The notes under the pieces are model-generated. The model had not been told where the DNA came from. It did no database searches and saw only the letters and a list, made by a program, of their open reading frames with translations. 64,000 nucleotides of DNA from Darksidea phi (taxonomy: Eukaryota > Ascomycota > Dothideomycetes > Pleosporales > Lentitheciaceae): contig JASJFT010000055.1 of the NCBI GenBank assembly GCA_030770425.1, forward strand, positions 1 through 64,000, given 5' to 3'. Within the stretch, counting starts at the first letter, position 1. Every line of letters starts with the position of its first letter. A program made the translations under genes and the position numbers. Shown here in pieces: positions 46,801-58,506 of this stretch.

Positions 46801-49275
46801 CAATGCGCGCCGAACGCTTCCAAACAGTTTCTTCATTCCTGGATTAGTCGCGTGGCCTCCTCTTAGCTGTACATCACTACCCGATGCGTCTACGAGCAAC
46901 TCACGGTGCGATCGCGTATGCCGCAGAGCGCCATTTTTCATATCGATATATGCTGAACTGGGCTGGAAGAGTCCACCACGGATGAGCCTTCCAGGCATTG
47001 TGGAGATGGATGAAACAGCAACGTCGGGAGAAGCTATTTTTGGCAGAGATAAAGGCGCTCTGTTATCTCTCAAGGCGTCAGAGAAACTTCCACTACGCTT
47101 GTGACTGTGAGAAGGCCGGTTCGATTTCTTGACTGATGTGGCCTGCTGCGGGCTTGCTGCAAGACGTGAAGGCCCAGCAGGTACGGGATGTGGCACAGGA
47201 TGTGGATATAGTGGTACGTCGTTGACCGGGTCAGCTCGATTTATGCCCCTCATTGGAATTGAGCAAGAGATCACTTGCATACTGTACTCGCTCGCAGGTG
47301 ATAGGGGAACCTGGCCACCCGCGTACTCTTGCGAGGGTATGTATGGCGAGCTCAAAGAGTTCTGAGGCGTATGGCGAACTGTGTGGGCCCAGTCCATGTG
47401 TCTGCTGGCGAATTGATCGCTTGGGTTAAATCCAATAGTGTCAACTTTGGCACCGCGGCCGGCATTTCGAGGCGGGGTGGAAGGCGCTGGAGGAGCTGGA
47501 GGAGCTGGGGCATGCCCTTGGATCGAAGCTTGGGACCCGCCTTGTCCACCAGGAAGGAGATCTTCATCCAAAGAATCTTTCCCAAACATGTCCACCTCAT
47601 CCCAATACAGAGCGCAAGTCCGTCTCCAGCACTTCTTTAGCTCGCCAACAATCTTGATATCACCGACACCACCATGTTCACGAGCCCTCAAATCTTTGTG
47701 GAGGCCGTTGACCAGTTCGCAGAAATAGACGCGCAGCGAATACAGCGGCACAAAGTCGTCTACAAAGTAATTCAGGATCCAGTGTCTGAGAGCCACAAAC
47801 GTCCGTACACGAACGATTCGTCCAAAATCATCCTGTCTGTCCACTGCCCATCTCAACCGTGAAATAAGGTATGCTACCAGATCGCGGCTGTTGAGGAACG
47901 ACCGGAATGTAAGGAAGAAATCCGACAACAGTTCATAGTCGAGGAAACTGGGTGAGGTGATGTGAGCTACGAGTCGAGACGGGGTGGCTGCGAGGATGTC
48001 TCCGGATGGCGAAAAGCGTACGACAGCTTGGTCGTCTGGGTTGGCGGTGAGGGCATCATATATCTGTGGCCCAATCGGGGCCTTGGAGACGCGAGCCGAA
48101 GAGGGCTGGGAAGACGGCTGCAACGGCATGCGGTCCATAGTCGTGCGGAAGTTGCGCGGAACGGGGGAGTAGACGTCGGAACGCGGTCGGGACGATAAGA
48201 ACGAGTGCGTCGCGCGCTGCGGAGACAGGAAGGAGGACCTGTAATCCTCCGACCCCGCGGCGCTCGTGTAGACGGAACTCCGCAGAATAGCAGTGCCGCG
48301 TGCGCTGAAGCGCGGTGTGCCCAGGCGATAGTTGGGAATAGGCACCTCCAGGACGGGAGACGTGCCAGTGTCGGCGGTTTTGGGCCGTCCGAAGGGCTTG
48401 CGCTCAATCACCACCTTGAACGTCCCAGGCTCTGTGCTATGCGAGGCGACAGTGTGCTCGTCGGCGGTAGAGAGAGACCGCGAGCGAAGATGCGGCGAGG
48501 GGCGCGGGGGGGGTTCGGAGTCTGCTGGTTGTGGCTGCGTGAGCTCATCGTTTGATCTCACTTCAGTCGGTAGCGGAGGCGGGAACTCGGGTTCGTGGGG
48601 AGATCTCGATCCATACAAACTCTGCGCCCATTCATTGCTCGTCGGCCGCAACGCGTTCGAGTCCAGTGTAGCGCTGTCGGGCGGTGTCTGGGGGAAGACG
48701 AAGGGATCTGGCGACGGACGCGCGCGCTGGTTTGCCGGACGCACGACAGGCCTGGCGCAGTCAGCAGCTGGTACGTCTCATAAACCATGCATGGGGAGAG
48801 TGATTGCAAGAACTCATTGATCGCCAGCGCCTCTGTATACCAAAATGGCTCCCAGACGAGCCGCGACGAGGTCTTTCCGCCTGAAGTCTGCTCTTCCCCC
48901 ATCCTTCACCCACAGCCCCAGCCTCCTACACGCAAACCCCCCACCCATACTGAAACTCGCCGGCACGTACCTGAGATAGATGATGCCGTTGTTGATGTTG
49001 GCAACAGTAAAAGAGCGTCCCGCCGTGGTGCTCGTCGTCGAGGATTCGATGGTCGCGTTGCTTGTCCCCCGCGCTCTAGTGGCGCGCAACTGCTCCTTGG
49101 AGTCCTTCACTCGTCGCAGCGACTGGCGACGGGCGTTCGCAGGTCGTCGTCCTTCTTCGGTGCCGCGCCGCTTGGGGTTTTGTGCTCGTTTCGACGCGGC
49201 CAGCTCGTCTCGCTGGCTTGGGGCAAAGGCCGGGGAGCCGGGGAAGCCATTCTGCTGCTGCACGGGCAAAGCCAT
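43843..49275 (-). CDS. LTE1: Lte1-like guanine nucleotide exchange factor
   Basis: Ras-family GTPase exchange factor; yeast Lte1 acts in mitotic exit and polarity. Three exons, 49275-48971, 48751-44148 and 44096-43843, join in phase to 1,720 residues. The first intron is 219 nt, long for this region; the last is 51 nt. The first exon ends FTVANINNGIIYLR and continues PVVRPANQR, a join conserved in fungal homologues. The RasGEF N-terminal domain is at about 340-480 (VVRFSPSGDILAATPSRLVA, FLTFRSFLNSRDLVAYL, LRHWILNYFVDDF). About 1,000 disordered Ser/Pro-rich residues follow. The catalytic RasGEF domain is at about 1460-1720 (LPFILAYDSEMLAQQ, RFNLVVKWAVSECLL, GCIPFIGIYTRDLIY). A GTG codon lies just upstream of the chosen ATG but is not needed. 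Confidence 0.88.
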
Positions 49276-51528
49276 CCTACCCACGCATTCTCCGGCGCCC
49301 GATTACGCTTTGCAGGAACGTCAGCAGAGCAACCGGCGGAGCATGACTTGAAGGGATGCGCGGCCTGCAGCCATCGTTAATATGGGACGAGCAGAGGGAG
49401 GAAGAGAGACGTCGGATGAAGTCGCCCAGCCCAGTCCCGTCAACCATCCAGCCAGCAGGAAGACGCAATTCACCAGGACGGGCCAGTCAGCGGCCTCTTT
49501 GGGGAACGAGGCGCCGATAAACAGGCATCAAGCAACGGCACATCCTGGCCCCTGCGAGCACCACCAACCGACTTTAGCCCTCACCACTGCGTCACGAGAC
49601 CCGCTGCCGCCCCGTTTGCTGGAGCCCGCCCAACTACGTGCAGACGCAGACGCAGCCGTTGTGAGATTGGACACGCGTATTCATCCATTGTTGATGTGCT
49701 CCTGCGTGTGCCGACGCTGCGTGTGCATTTGCCTCTACTTGAGAGGCGGGCCGGTTGCACAATGTCGGTTCGCCAGCCACCACTGGGCCAGAGCGCAGAG
49801 ACGGCAGGGTTGCCTTGGAATCTCTCTGGTTCACCACACCAGCTCCTAGGTGCAGCCTGGTTGCCGCAGGACTACGCCGTCACTGCTCCACCGCACCCCG
49901 TGGCTGCCACGAGACGGCATATGCCCATCCTATCCGTTTTGGGCTGCTAAGTCCAGCGCCTGCACCTTCACAGATCAGGTAAACAATAGAAGAGAACGGC
50001 CATCGCTTCTTTCGAAAGAGAATGTACGCATTTTGATATGTGCAAACGCCTGCGTTACCAGATCTCGCTCTAGCTTCATCTCCACGCACTCGAATAGTTA
50101 CGGCACTCTCGAAGCCGACGGCACTTGCGTGACACGACATACCAAAAGCATACATGCTTGCAGATAGGGATCGACCCATGGTGACTTGCCAAGTATGGAT
50201 ACAAAAAGCAACCACGCGGGATCCGGCTCCCGTCCATATCAGGCTACATATAGCATGGCCCAAGCTCGCCGTTGGCAAAATAAAACTGCCGACTGGCTAT
50301 GCATGCTCGCAAGTCCCGCTGCGGCAAGGAACAGGGAAGCCCAAACATTGTTGTCTTTTTAGCCAGTTCACATCATCTCTGTCGTAAAACAAAATCTTTG
50401 TTCGTTCGAATGTCACCTGCGCAGTGAGCGACATCGAGGTGCTGCTCGCGTTTCTTCTTTGGGTCCGTACCCTCGAGACAAGCTCACCCAGGCTCTTTTC
50501 AAACAAGGACCCGCAAAACTTCTGCATGACATCGATGCGTTGCAACACCCCAGATCCGTGTCGTTGCAGTGATATCGGCGCATTTTAATGGTCATATGCT
50601 ACCTGTTTCGGTAGCGACAAGGCGTTAAGGGTAATACACAAGGCCTTATTTGGCCTAAAAGGTTTGCTTGACAGATATTTGTCATATACCATACAATACA
50701 GCCAACAAAAGCCTTGTATACGCCCTTGACACCGTTGGCGCTACCGGGGGGGTGGCACATCACCCTAAGGTCCATAGCATTTGTTCACGGACTATTGTAT
50801 GACACAACGAATATGCGCATAACTTTAAAGTATATTACATTTGGTGGGCTAAATAAGAAAACATGTCGTCATATTTAAGATAAGAAAACGTCTCCTATTC
50901 CATTTTGCGTAGTCTATCTATCTTAGGTTTGAAAACTAGGAATAGCCACCTTAACTTTTAGAGCATCAAAGTACCTCGATCCACTCTCTCTGGTTGGCGT
51001 GGTGGAAGTGATGCTTGATAATCCAGCTCGAAGCGGTAGTGGAGCTTCAGTTTGAGGTATGTTTCGCAAGAGCGCTGCTATCTGGGTCAAGGTTTGCAGA
51101 CGACGTTACGATAATTGATATTAATGTAGAAAAAGTCTCTTGACAAATCGAAAGGCGCCCAGTAAGACTATTTTACAGCCGATTTGATATAGTATCGGTC
51201 CACACTATATGAGCTCATGAAGAATTCAAATAATAGGATAATAGTCCAAGATTCTCTTATATAAGGATAGGATAGTATATTCCTAGATTATCAAAACTCT
51301 GTACATCAGCAGTCCAAATCGCAATCATGGATTTACCAATTCTAATGTCATGTCTAGTAGAGGGCACATATATAGGGATTACAGTATAGTCCTACAGCGG
51401 CCGCCCAAAAGTCTCCTAATAACCGTGACATTGTATATATAGTACATAGAGAAGACACTATACGAAGGCAATTAAAGCTTCTACGAGGAGAAGAATACGG
51501 AATGGATACTCGGCGAAGCCTACTATTT
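49276..51528. other. Long intergenic region, unique then AT-rich
   Basis: 49276-50590 is mixed-composition DNA including the LTE1 promoter; frames are short or supported on both strands. From 50590 to 51528 the sequence is AT-rich with many stops, as in decayed repeats. No gene, transposase domain or RNA was recognised. Confidence 0.45.
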
Positions 51529-51947
51529 CAAACCATACAGGTATTGAATGAGTAGCAGTCGTCGCGTCGTCAAACTCGCGGAATAACCCAAAAAGGTGAC
51601 ACAACAGGCATTTCGTCCCGATACCTTGAAACGTAAGAAGGTTGTTGGTTGCAGTTATTGCCTGAGGCCCACGTCACGGCATAACTGCGAGGGGAACGGC
51701 CCGAGCCTTATGAAAGAGGGCGTGGCGCGTGCCAGATGTTGAGCGGTAGCGACAGTAGTCTACCAGACTCGAGAGCAGCCAGAAACGTGACCTGCTACCT
51801 GCTCAACGTCCCATCAACGGAGCGTTGCACTCCATCCTCCCTCTTCCATCCTCCACAGTCTCATCAATTGCTCTACCATCCACGCAGCTAGCTCTTCAAC
51901 CTGCGACGTCACGTCCATCATACCATCGATCCAAACCATACAGGTAT
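51529..51947 (+). repeat. Dispersed element copy C with 16-bp flanking duplication
   Basis: The 387-bp unit at 51545-51931 starts TGAATGAGTAGC and ends ACCATCGATC, aligned with copy A over its length. It lacks about 60 bp that copies A and B keep (the segment with GGGGCCGTCTCAAAAGCCA). A perfect 16-bp direct repeat, CAAACCATACAGGTAT, lies at 51529-51544 and 51932-51947, directly at the two ends. Both duplications being intact while the interior differs from copy A at many C/T positions suggests an insertion younger than the RIP-like damage in the neighbourhood. Confidence 0.87.
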
Positions 51948-52549
51948 GAGAGAAGGTTAGTTCCAATCTATCTACAGATCGCCTCTGTTAAGAAGAACCA
52001 TCTTAAGGACTCCACGCGCCGGTTTAGTCCTTTTGGTAAGGTCATAAAAGGCTTCATTCTTGACGGGTGGATACCATTATCGAGAGAACCAAGAAGTTGA
52101 GTATATAAGCGTATACATACTAGTTCGGTGTGGTAGGGCGTAGATCTAGAAGTAGAACTCCAGAAGTAGCGAGTTAGCAAAAGATTCTCTGGAGTAAAAA
52201 GCAGCCAGAAAAAATGGATTCCTACTATAGTAGTACCCTTTATCAATTATTCAGGCCGGAACAGAGCTATCACTTATGTAAGCGGTGCCCTACGATATAC
52301 CTCGTAGCCTAAGGTTGGCCATGTCGAGGGTCGGAGTAGTGATCCGCGGAGGAGTTTATTTAAGATAAGAGATTGGAAGAAAGGGTTTCATACTATAGGC
52401 GGAAGGTTGCGCAGTATATCGGTAGTACCATTTTCTCGCTACCACTATTGGAGCTCTCAACTGCCTAATATTCGAAAAATTACCTCGTCAGTCGTGAATC
52501 CCTTATAATCGATGGTACTATATATAGCTTTATAGCTCCATTATTCTAT
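51948..52549. other. AT-rich repeat-like sequence
   Basis: Stop-dense, TA-rich DNA with no recognised element; lies between repeat copy C and the short repeat at 52550. Confidence 0.45.
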
Positions 52550-52611
52550 ATACAAACTCCTACTATGTTTCGCGGGGACTTACAAAAGAGACTCCTACTA
52601 TGGAAATTCAA
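52550..52611 (+). repeat. Short dispersed repeat, copy 2 (partner at 8-69)
   Basis: Matches 8-69 at about 52 of 62 positions in the same orientation, with the same repeated CTCCTACTATG-type motif. It stands about 100 bp upstream of the tRNA gene, a common site for fungal insertions. The element it belongs to is not identified. Confidence 0.6.
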
Positions 52612-52707
52612 TGGGGTGCCTTGTAGCCTACGTAGCGCCAATTCGTAATTTTTATCCAATGTATATAATAGGGTTTAGATAACTTGCTTACATAAAAATC
52701 AATTAAA

Positions 52708-52796
52708 GACGTGATGGCGGAGTGGTTAACGCGCAGGCCTGCTACCTTAGTCAGCCTGTTCCTTCGGGAGCGCAGTTTCGAATACTGCTCACGTCG
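52708..52796 (+). tRNA. tRNA-Ser(GCU) with an 8-nt intron
   Basis: Acceptor stem GACGTGA pairs fully with TCACGTC at the end. The D stem is GCG/CGC with loop GAGTGGTTAA. The anticodon stem CAGGC/GCCTG encloses CT-GCT-A, then an intron CCTTAGTC (52745-52752) and A, giving anticodon GCU in a seven-base loop. A long variable arm (TCC-TTCG-GGA) marks a class II tRNA, and the T arm is GCAGT-TTCGAAT-ACTGC. A run of six T at 52801-52806 follows as RNA polymerase III terminator. The B box (GTTTCGAATAC) departs from consensus at two positions, but the T stem still pairs. It is probably functional although it sits in a repeat island. Confidence 0.85.
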
Positions 52797-52800
52797 GTTC

Positions 52801-52806
52801 TTTTTT
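52801..52806 (+). terminator. RNA polymerase III terminator
   Basis: Six consecutive T, four bases after the tRNA discriminator base. Confidence 0.75.
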
Positions 52807-54109
52807 GGTTCGATATATGCTGGATTGACCTTCCCACTGTGCAAATCTAAAACTAATGGTGGATTGACCAATTGTCCTTTTTATATTATTGCGAAATGGT
52901 GTCATGAGAATTTTTTTTAGTCTGAGCAGTTAATCCACTCCCTGGCCTGGCTGTACCTAAAAGCTGTCTGTGCCGCTGTTCTGGCCACCGACTAAGCCTG
53001 GCCACAGTTTGGGGCCCGCTAAATATCTAGCCCTAAACATCTGATCGAGCCTCCTACCGAGCCCTGAGCCTGCTTAGCTCAGGTCTATAGAGCCGATCTG
53101 GATAATATCCTAGCACCCCTACGAGGAACCACATCGCTACGCCCCTCTAATCCGTTTATGAAAATTTATGAAATTAGCTTTAGTATTTGATTAACACTCT
53201 ATTTCTATACTATATATTGAACATTGGTTCGCCCCTTGCGCGAGCATATTTCTTTGCTTGTGGTGCTGCCTACCCATCAAAAATTGATGTTCAGCGTCTG
53301 TCTATGACTAATCTTGGTACTGTCAACTGCAATACAATTACGAATACTATAGCCAAGCTAGCTCAGCAGTAATTGCGCCTCGTTGGCTAAACCTAACAAT
53401 GCAAGTAAGCAAATGAAGTCCAACTTTAAAATCTAGCATCTGAAATTTAGATTTCACTAGTTGTCGGGGCTTGGATCAGCCAATTAGCCTTTACTCTTGT
53501 ACGAGCTAACATATGAATGGAACATAGCCTTAGGCATGTCCCCGGAAAGCCCGTGTATGCCGGACTGGAGTCCGCATAGAGGGATAAAACCTCAAGATAC
53601 TAAGGTCAGCAATGTACATTTTCTATCGCTCTTCTTAGGAAAACTGGTCGTGAGAGCCAACGGGTTGAAGTTGACGGCTTAGCAGAAACAGCCAATAAGA
53701 ATATGGGGTACATTCGGCTGCTCTACTGCACCCAAATGGAAGCATAAATTCAGGAGCCCACGGTCGATCGTTGAGCGTATTGGTTCGCGGAAGCAGGCAA
53801 ATTTTCGCGTCACTAGGCGGCAGCATTTCGTAGGGCTGTGCAGTGGCTAGTCGCTCGGCGACCCCGTACCCACTACATGATTGGCTGAAAGTTTTGACCG
53901 GATGCCTTGGCTATCGGTTAGCTAAGTGTCGGCATCCCTATTATATGCTGTCTTGCGTGGCAACGAGCTCATTCTTACGTGTCATACCAGTACGTCCTTC
54001 GGGTTCATATCCAGACTCTGTTCTGTCTCATGATTCCTTCACCGCTGTAGATAGTCTTCTCCTTCAAAAACCCTTCAAGATTTCCGAGATGCATGACCAC
54101 TATTTCCGT
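52807..54109. other. Decayed intergenic DNA
   Basis: About 1.3 kb with scattered short frames. 52920-53150 is rich in CTGGCC/AGCC motifs and stops, resembling an old repeat; no domain is recognisable. The right end is the 3' flank of the demethylase-like gene. Confidence 0.4.
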
Positions 54110-55649
54110 CTAGTAGGGATACGACCTCATTTCATCTTCTCTCGTCAGGTCCAGCCCGTTTGCTACCTGCTCCTCATGCATTTTATCTAGATACTCCAGC
54201 AAGACATCCTGATACCGCTCCCCCCTCTTGTACCGACTTACATCATCAGTCCAGCTGCGCACCGCGCTGGCTAACCGTCCAGGCACATACGGTTCCTTAC
54301 AGATATCCGTTATAGGATGGAAGTAGGTACGAATCGTAAACACAACACCGCCAGAACGTGGGAGCCTATTGCATTCGTCAGCATAACCGTTGGTATCGCT
54401 TGCTACACTACAAATCTCTGTATACGGTATTTACGGGTAGGAGCAAAGGGAAAAGCGACCCAACGTACCTCCTCAAACTCTGACGCTCACTCCTAAACCA
54501 AAGATCGGAAATCGCTGTATTCTTCTCCGCAATAAACTCCCCAATCTCCTCTGCATCCTCGCTCCCAAGACTACTACTCCACGCCAACTGCTCATCCAGC
54601 TGGATAAAGTAATTATTCCGTAGCACGGGGTTCTCAGGTTGAATTCGCCTGAAAAAGTTCATCATTCCCTTCTCCAGTTTGTCTCTGTATCCCGGGACGT
54701 CACCGCTGGTGTGGATTTCGCTGAGGGGCATGCCGAATTTGTCGGATAGGCGCCAGAAACCAGCAAGTAAGATGGCCCCCGCCAGCAGGTAGTATTGGCC
54801 GTCTGGTTTCTCGAACATGATGGCGAGGTCGTCTTGGACGAGTCTGGCAGACATCTGCATCGGGTCTTCCTTCAATGGTCGCTCGACGAGGTTGAAACTT
54901 TCCCCTGTCGCTAAATTATCCACTCCGACAGCGGTCTTCTTGTACAAATTTGGATACCTCTCCGGTAAGTACGCACACAACTCTTCCAACAGTTCGACGG
55001 CGCCATCGAACGCTTCAGGTGCTGTACGGCAGCACTGGCTCCCCCTCTCCTCAATTCTCTGCTTTTTCACGTCGTGATATTTCATGTACTCGTTGTCGAG
55101 CTCGATCCAGTCGTTCCATTGCATGGTGCGCAGGCCCATAGTGATGTTGTATTTTGGTCCATAGCGGTAGGGGCGGTAGGGGAGGGGTTTTGTATCGGTA
55201 ACGGACCAGTCGGGGTAGGGGGAGGCGGCGGGGCGTTTGAAGGGGTGGGGTGTCCATACTGTGGTTTGTCAGTTCAACTCACAGCTCCAGACATTAAGCA
55301 GTCGGTGAAGTAGATAGCTGCTGAGGAGCGTGATTATATACCTACCGCCTGGTACCCTCGCCGGTGCTTTGAACGGCGAGCGTTTCTCCAGATCTGGAGT
55401 CCTTAGGCGGGAGACGGGTGTTTTGCGCGTGAGGAGACGGCGGGTGAGTACTGAGCCGGCCCATGCTAATGTTGCGACGGCCAGAATGCCATAGAGGATG
55501 TGCTTTGGATCGACGTTTGGTTCTTTGAGGATTGCGTTTGCATGCTCGAGGGATCCGTTAAGCTTTGCCTGTGCAGTTGCACAAGTTCGTCGAACCCAGT
55601 GCTGCATCTCCGTCACGCCCTGTCCGACACGGGGATAGGAATGTGTCAT
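54110..55649 (-). CDS. Heme-dependent oxidative N-demethylase-like protein (DUF3445/HRQ)
   Basis: Homologous to the alpha subunit of heme-dependent oxidative N-demethylases, which use heme to oxidise small amines; the fungal substrate is unknown. Exon 1 is 55649-55346 and exon 2 begins 55258, joined by an 87-nt intron. Residues about 60-80 form a membrane anchor (LYGILAVATLAWAGSVL). Family blocks follow: NITMGLRTMQWNDWIELD, DDLAIMFEKPDGQYYLLAG, FWRLSDKFGMPLSEIHT and RNNYFIQLDEQL. The conserved SERQSLRR is at the end of exon 2, and RSGGVVFTIRTYFHP is in exon 3 (from 54366). Joining at the donor right after that arginine pair shifts frame by one at a CCCC run (54360-54363). Using an earlier GTGAGC donor (exon 2 ends 54491) keeps the frame and gives 442 residues but removes ERQSLRRL. 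The gene is thus either slightly broken, mis-sequenced or alternatively spliced. Confidence 0.75.
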
Positions 55650-56190
55650 TGCGGGTCGAGGTGTGGTGTTAGAAGGACGGGGCACACGGCAGTTGTAGAT
55701 CTTATATCAAATAGAACTCATGCGCTTAGGGTTAGATAGAGGTTTCGACGCAATTGTCTCAAACCCGTCGCAGAAGATTAGAATTACAGACAAGTGCTGA
55801 AGACAGCGAGCGCATCCGAAAACGCGCTTCTATTCTGCGATTTATCCTGCTTTTATACAATTTTCCTGGTCGACACCCCCCCCTGTGTCTACCGATAAGG
55901 ACCCAAACTGCCCACCTATTGTCCTTGCGACATGCAAGTGTGGGTATTCGGTGCTCTGTCGTCAATGGCTAAACGGAAAAGATTACCCGTTCAAGCCTAG
56001 TGTCTGCAATGTGTGCTAGTGACCCACTGTATTCGGCAATTCGAACGTCGCGGTTAGCTGCGCACATCTCGTATGCCGCCATCTTGTCGGCGCGGAACCG
56101 TTCCGAACGCAGACCAGCTCGCTGTCAGTCTAAAGATTATGAAATGAGTCGAGTCCCAAATTCGAGCCTGCGGAAAAAGCTTCCATTCCT
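55650..56190. other. Intergenic, promoter of the demethylase-like gene and ALG9 3' flank
   Basis: No gene recognised in 541 bp. Confidence 0.45.
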
Positions 56191-58095
56191 CTATTTTTTT
56201 CGGCGTAAAAGGCAGTACTCGCCCCACACGCGTCGGTAACGTTGAGGAATGAACGGCCAATCCGGTACCCAGAGTATTCGACCTATTGTCGAAGTATGGC
56301 TTACGTCTAAGAAGCTTTTGCAGGTTAGCTTTTCCCAGTGCTCTGTATCGGCGATGTAGTTTGGTTCGAGAGCCGTTGGAGAGGCGCTGGGAAGCTGGGA
56401 GTCGATTAAGAAGTTGCAATATTTGATATCGGTCTGCATACGAGTCAGTGGATAGTGAGATAAGATGGCAAGGAGAGGTGCGAGCTCACGTATTTGCTCA
56501 GGTCTTCGATATTCTCATCGTTCATCCCAGATGGAATTAAATGTGCACCGGGGAATAATCCGAATCCCACGTTGGCTTCACTGAACTCGCCTGGAAGTAG
56601 TCCGGAAAATTCGCTCTTGATAAACTTGGCACGGCTCTGCTCAGGAAGGAAGTAGGAGGATGGAAAGCGGTACCATTCCTTGCCTAGGCAGATGTAATCA
56701 CCTGGTTGTACCACTCCGTCTTTCTGTAAAGGCTTGTATACACTCAGTGGAGCAGAGTAAGCAGTCATGGTTCCAATTGTTCGGAGGGCGCCAATGTCGA
56801 AGCTTCCCAGAATGAAGATGCTGACAACGAAAAGCTTCAGTTGCGGGGGAATCTTGCTGAATATGCTCTTTGGATCTGTTGAGCTAAAATTTGCGAGGAT
56901 GATGTGCAAAGACAACGCAGCGTTGAGAGCCAAAGCCGGATATGCTGGGTACATGAACCGTTCCTCTTTGTGTGGTTGGAGTGTGAAGATGGCGAGCCAC
57001 AAGTAGAAGGGGCTGACGAAGACAACGCCACGGAGTAATGTCTGTTTAGATACCGCCCTCTGGAGAATGATGTGCTGTAATAGGAGTAAAGGAAGGGCTC
57101 CTATAGCCAAGAAGAACCAGGCATTGAAATTGAGCACGAGGTTGCGGATATAAAAGGTCCAAGGCTCGACGCCGTAGATGTTTGGGCCCTTGCCGCCACC
57201 ACTGAAGACATTATAGAGCACAATATTGAGCGGCACGACGGTCAATTTCTTGTAAAAGAACGAGTCCGCCCACACTTGAAATGCCTAGGACAACGATCAG
57301 CTTGGATGAGGGATTGTGCGAGTATACATACAAGCATCAGCACCGATCGCACCGCACCATTGAGTAGCCTTCTAGCACCGTAATAGATCTCGCCTGAGAC
57401 CACCGCTAGTATAACCTCTTCCACAATGAAGGGGAGTACAAGGGCGCCGGCAAACGGCCACCCCAGCAGACTACCCAATGCGAAATAGCAGATGCCTCGA
57501 GCCGTTTTGATACTGCCGTGCCAGTCCATGAAGGCTGAGAACCCCAGCATAGTTGTGTACATAGCGAAGCTGGAGGGCAGATAAGCTATTGAGGCGTGAT
57601 ACATGCCGGGACTCAGGACAGTAATCATCAGGAAGAAGATGGCTACGCGTGGACTGATCGTTCTCGATATAGTGGCATACAGCTTTGATTCGCAGATCGC
57701 GCAGACGAATCCGAGGACTATCCGTAGGAAGTAGAACTCAGCAACCTTGCCGCTGACAAATGGCAGGAAGCGTCCGACTCGTATAACGAGAGCATGTATG
57801 CTTGTGTATGCCCAGCTCCGGATCGCATATTCAGGGGAGTACTCCCACGTCTGCAGGCCAGTTCCATGGTTGAGATAGTGCGTAGGCTCCCAGTAATTGA
57901 AGACCTCGTCACAGTCTTGTATCGGCGAGTAAATCGCAGCGATGGTGTTGGCTACGAGGAAGACGTAGAAGGCAAAAATGGGCTCGACTCGCGGTGCTTT
58001 CGGCTCGCGTGGGACAGTGTTTCTGAGCAATGTTAGACCATAACTCCCAATCCAGGTCCCAACTGAAGTGTTGCTTACCTTGGCTGAGGTGGCAT
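56191..58095 (-). CDS. ALG9: ALG9 alpha-1,2-mannosyltransferase (GT22)
   Basis: ER membrane enzyme that adds mannose from dolichol-phosphate-mannose to the lipid-linked oligosaccharide for N-glycosylation. Four exons, 58095-58079, 58022-57332, 57284-56490 and 56433-56191, join in phase to 581 residues. Introns are 56, 47 and 56 nt. The 17-nt first exon (MPPQP) was chosen because it gives the typical short cytosolic start. Conserved motifs are SPIQDCDEVFNYWEPTHYLN (about 38-57, first lumenal loop with catalytic acidic residues), GLQTWEYSPEYAIRSW, GKGPNIYGVEPWTFY and HKEERFMYPAYP. The last exon has ALEPNYIADTEHW and ends WGEYCLLRRKK. About ten hydrophobic segments are present. It is divergent from NAF1. 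Confidence 0.92.
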
Positions 58096-58506
58096 TTTGT
58101 AGGATCAATGCTCGTTGAATGATGATATTGCACAATTCACAGAGTACGCACGCAATGGAACGAAGAATGCGAGAAGAGATGTGCCATAGCCAAGCGACCG
58201 AGCGCAGCAAGATCCGCAAGACACAGCAACTGAACGGTAAGCATGCCTGTATTCACAGGAAAGGCGCGCTCAGAGACTGAAGTGTGGTTGCAGGGAACGC
58301 GATCGTCGCTGCCAAGGCCCCTTAAGGCCAGGAAATGCGCCAAGCGCGCTAGCCCAAGCACGGTCCCTGTCGCATATAGAAAAGCACACCTTCGACTTCC
58401 TGCCAAAGACGTTCATCTTCAACGACTAGCAAGTCTGGCGCAGGCTGCAGAAACAATCACTGCAAGACATTATCGCGTCATAGCGACAAGCGGACACATC
58501 GCAAGC
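58096..58506. promoter_or_regulatory. Divergent promoter region, ALG9 and NAF1
   Basis: 411 bp separate the two start codons. The NAF1 frame is open back to 58243, but that part is basic, motif-free and overlaps the ALG9 leader, so it is taken as leader sequence. No specific binding site is claimed. Confidence 0.5.

Noticed and set aside
48787..49380. 197-codon plus-strand frame
   Set aside because: Overlaps the LTE1 first exon and intron, which have conserved joins; no motif.
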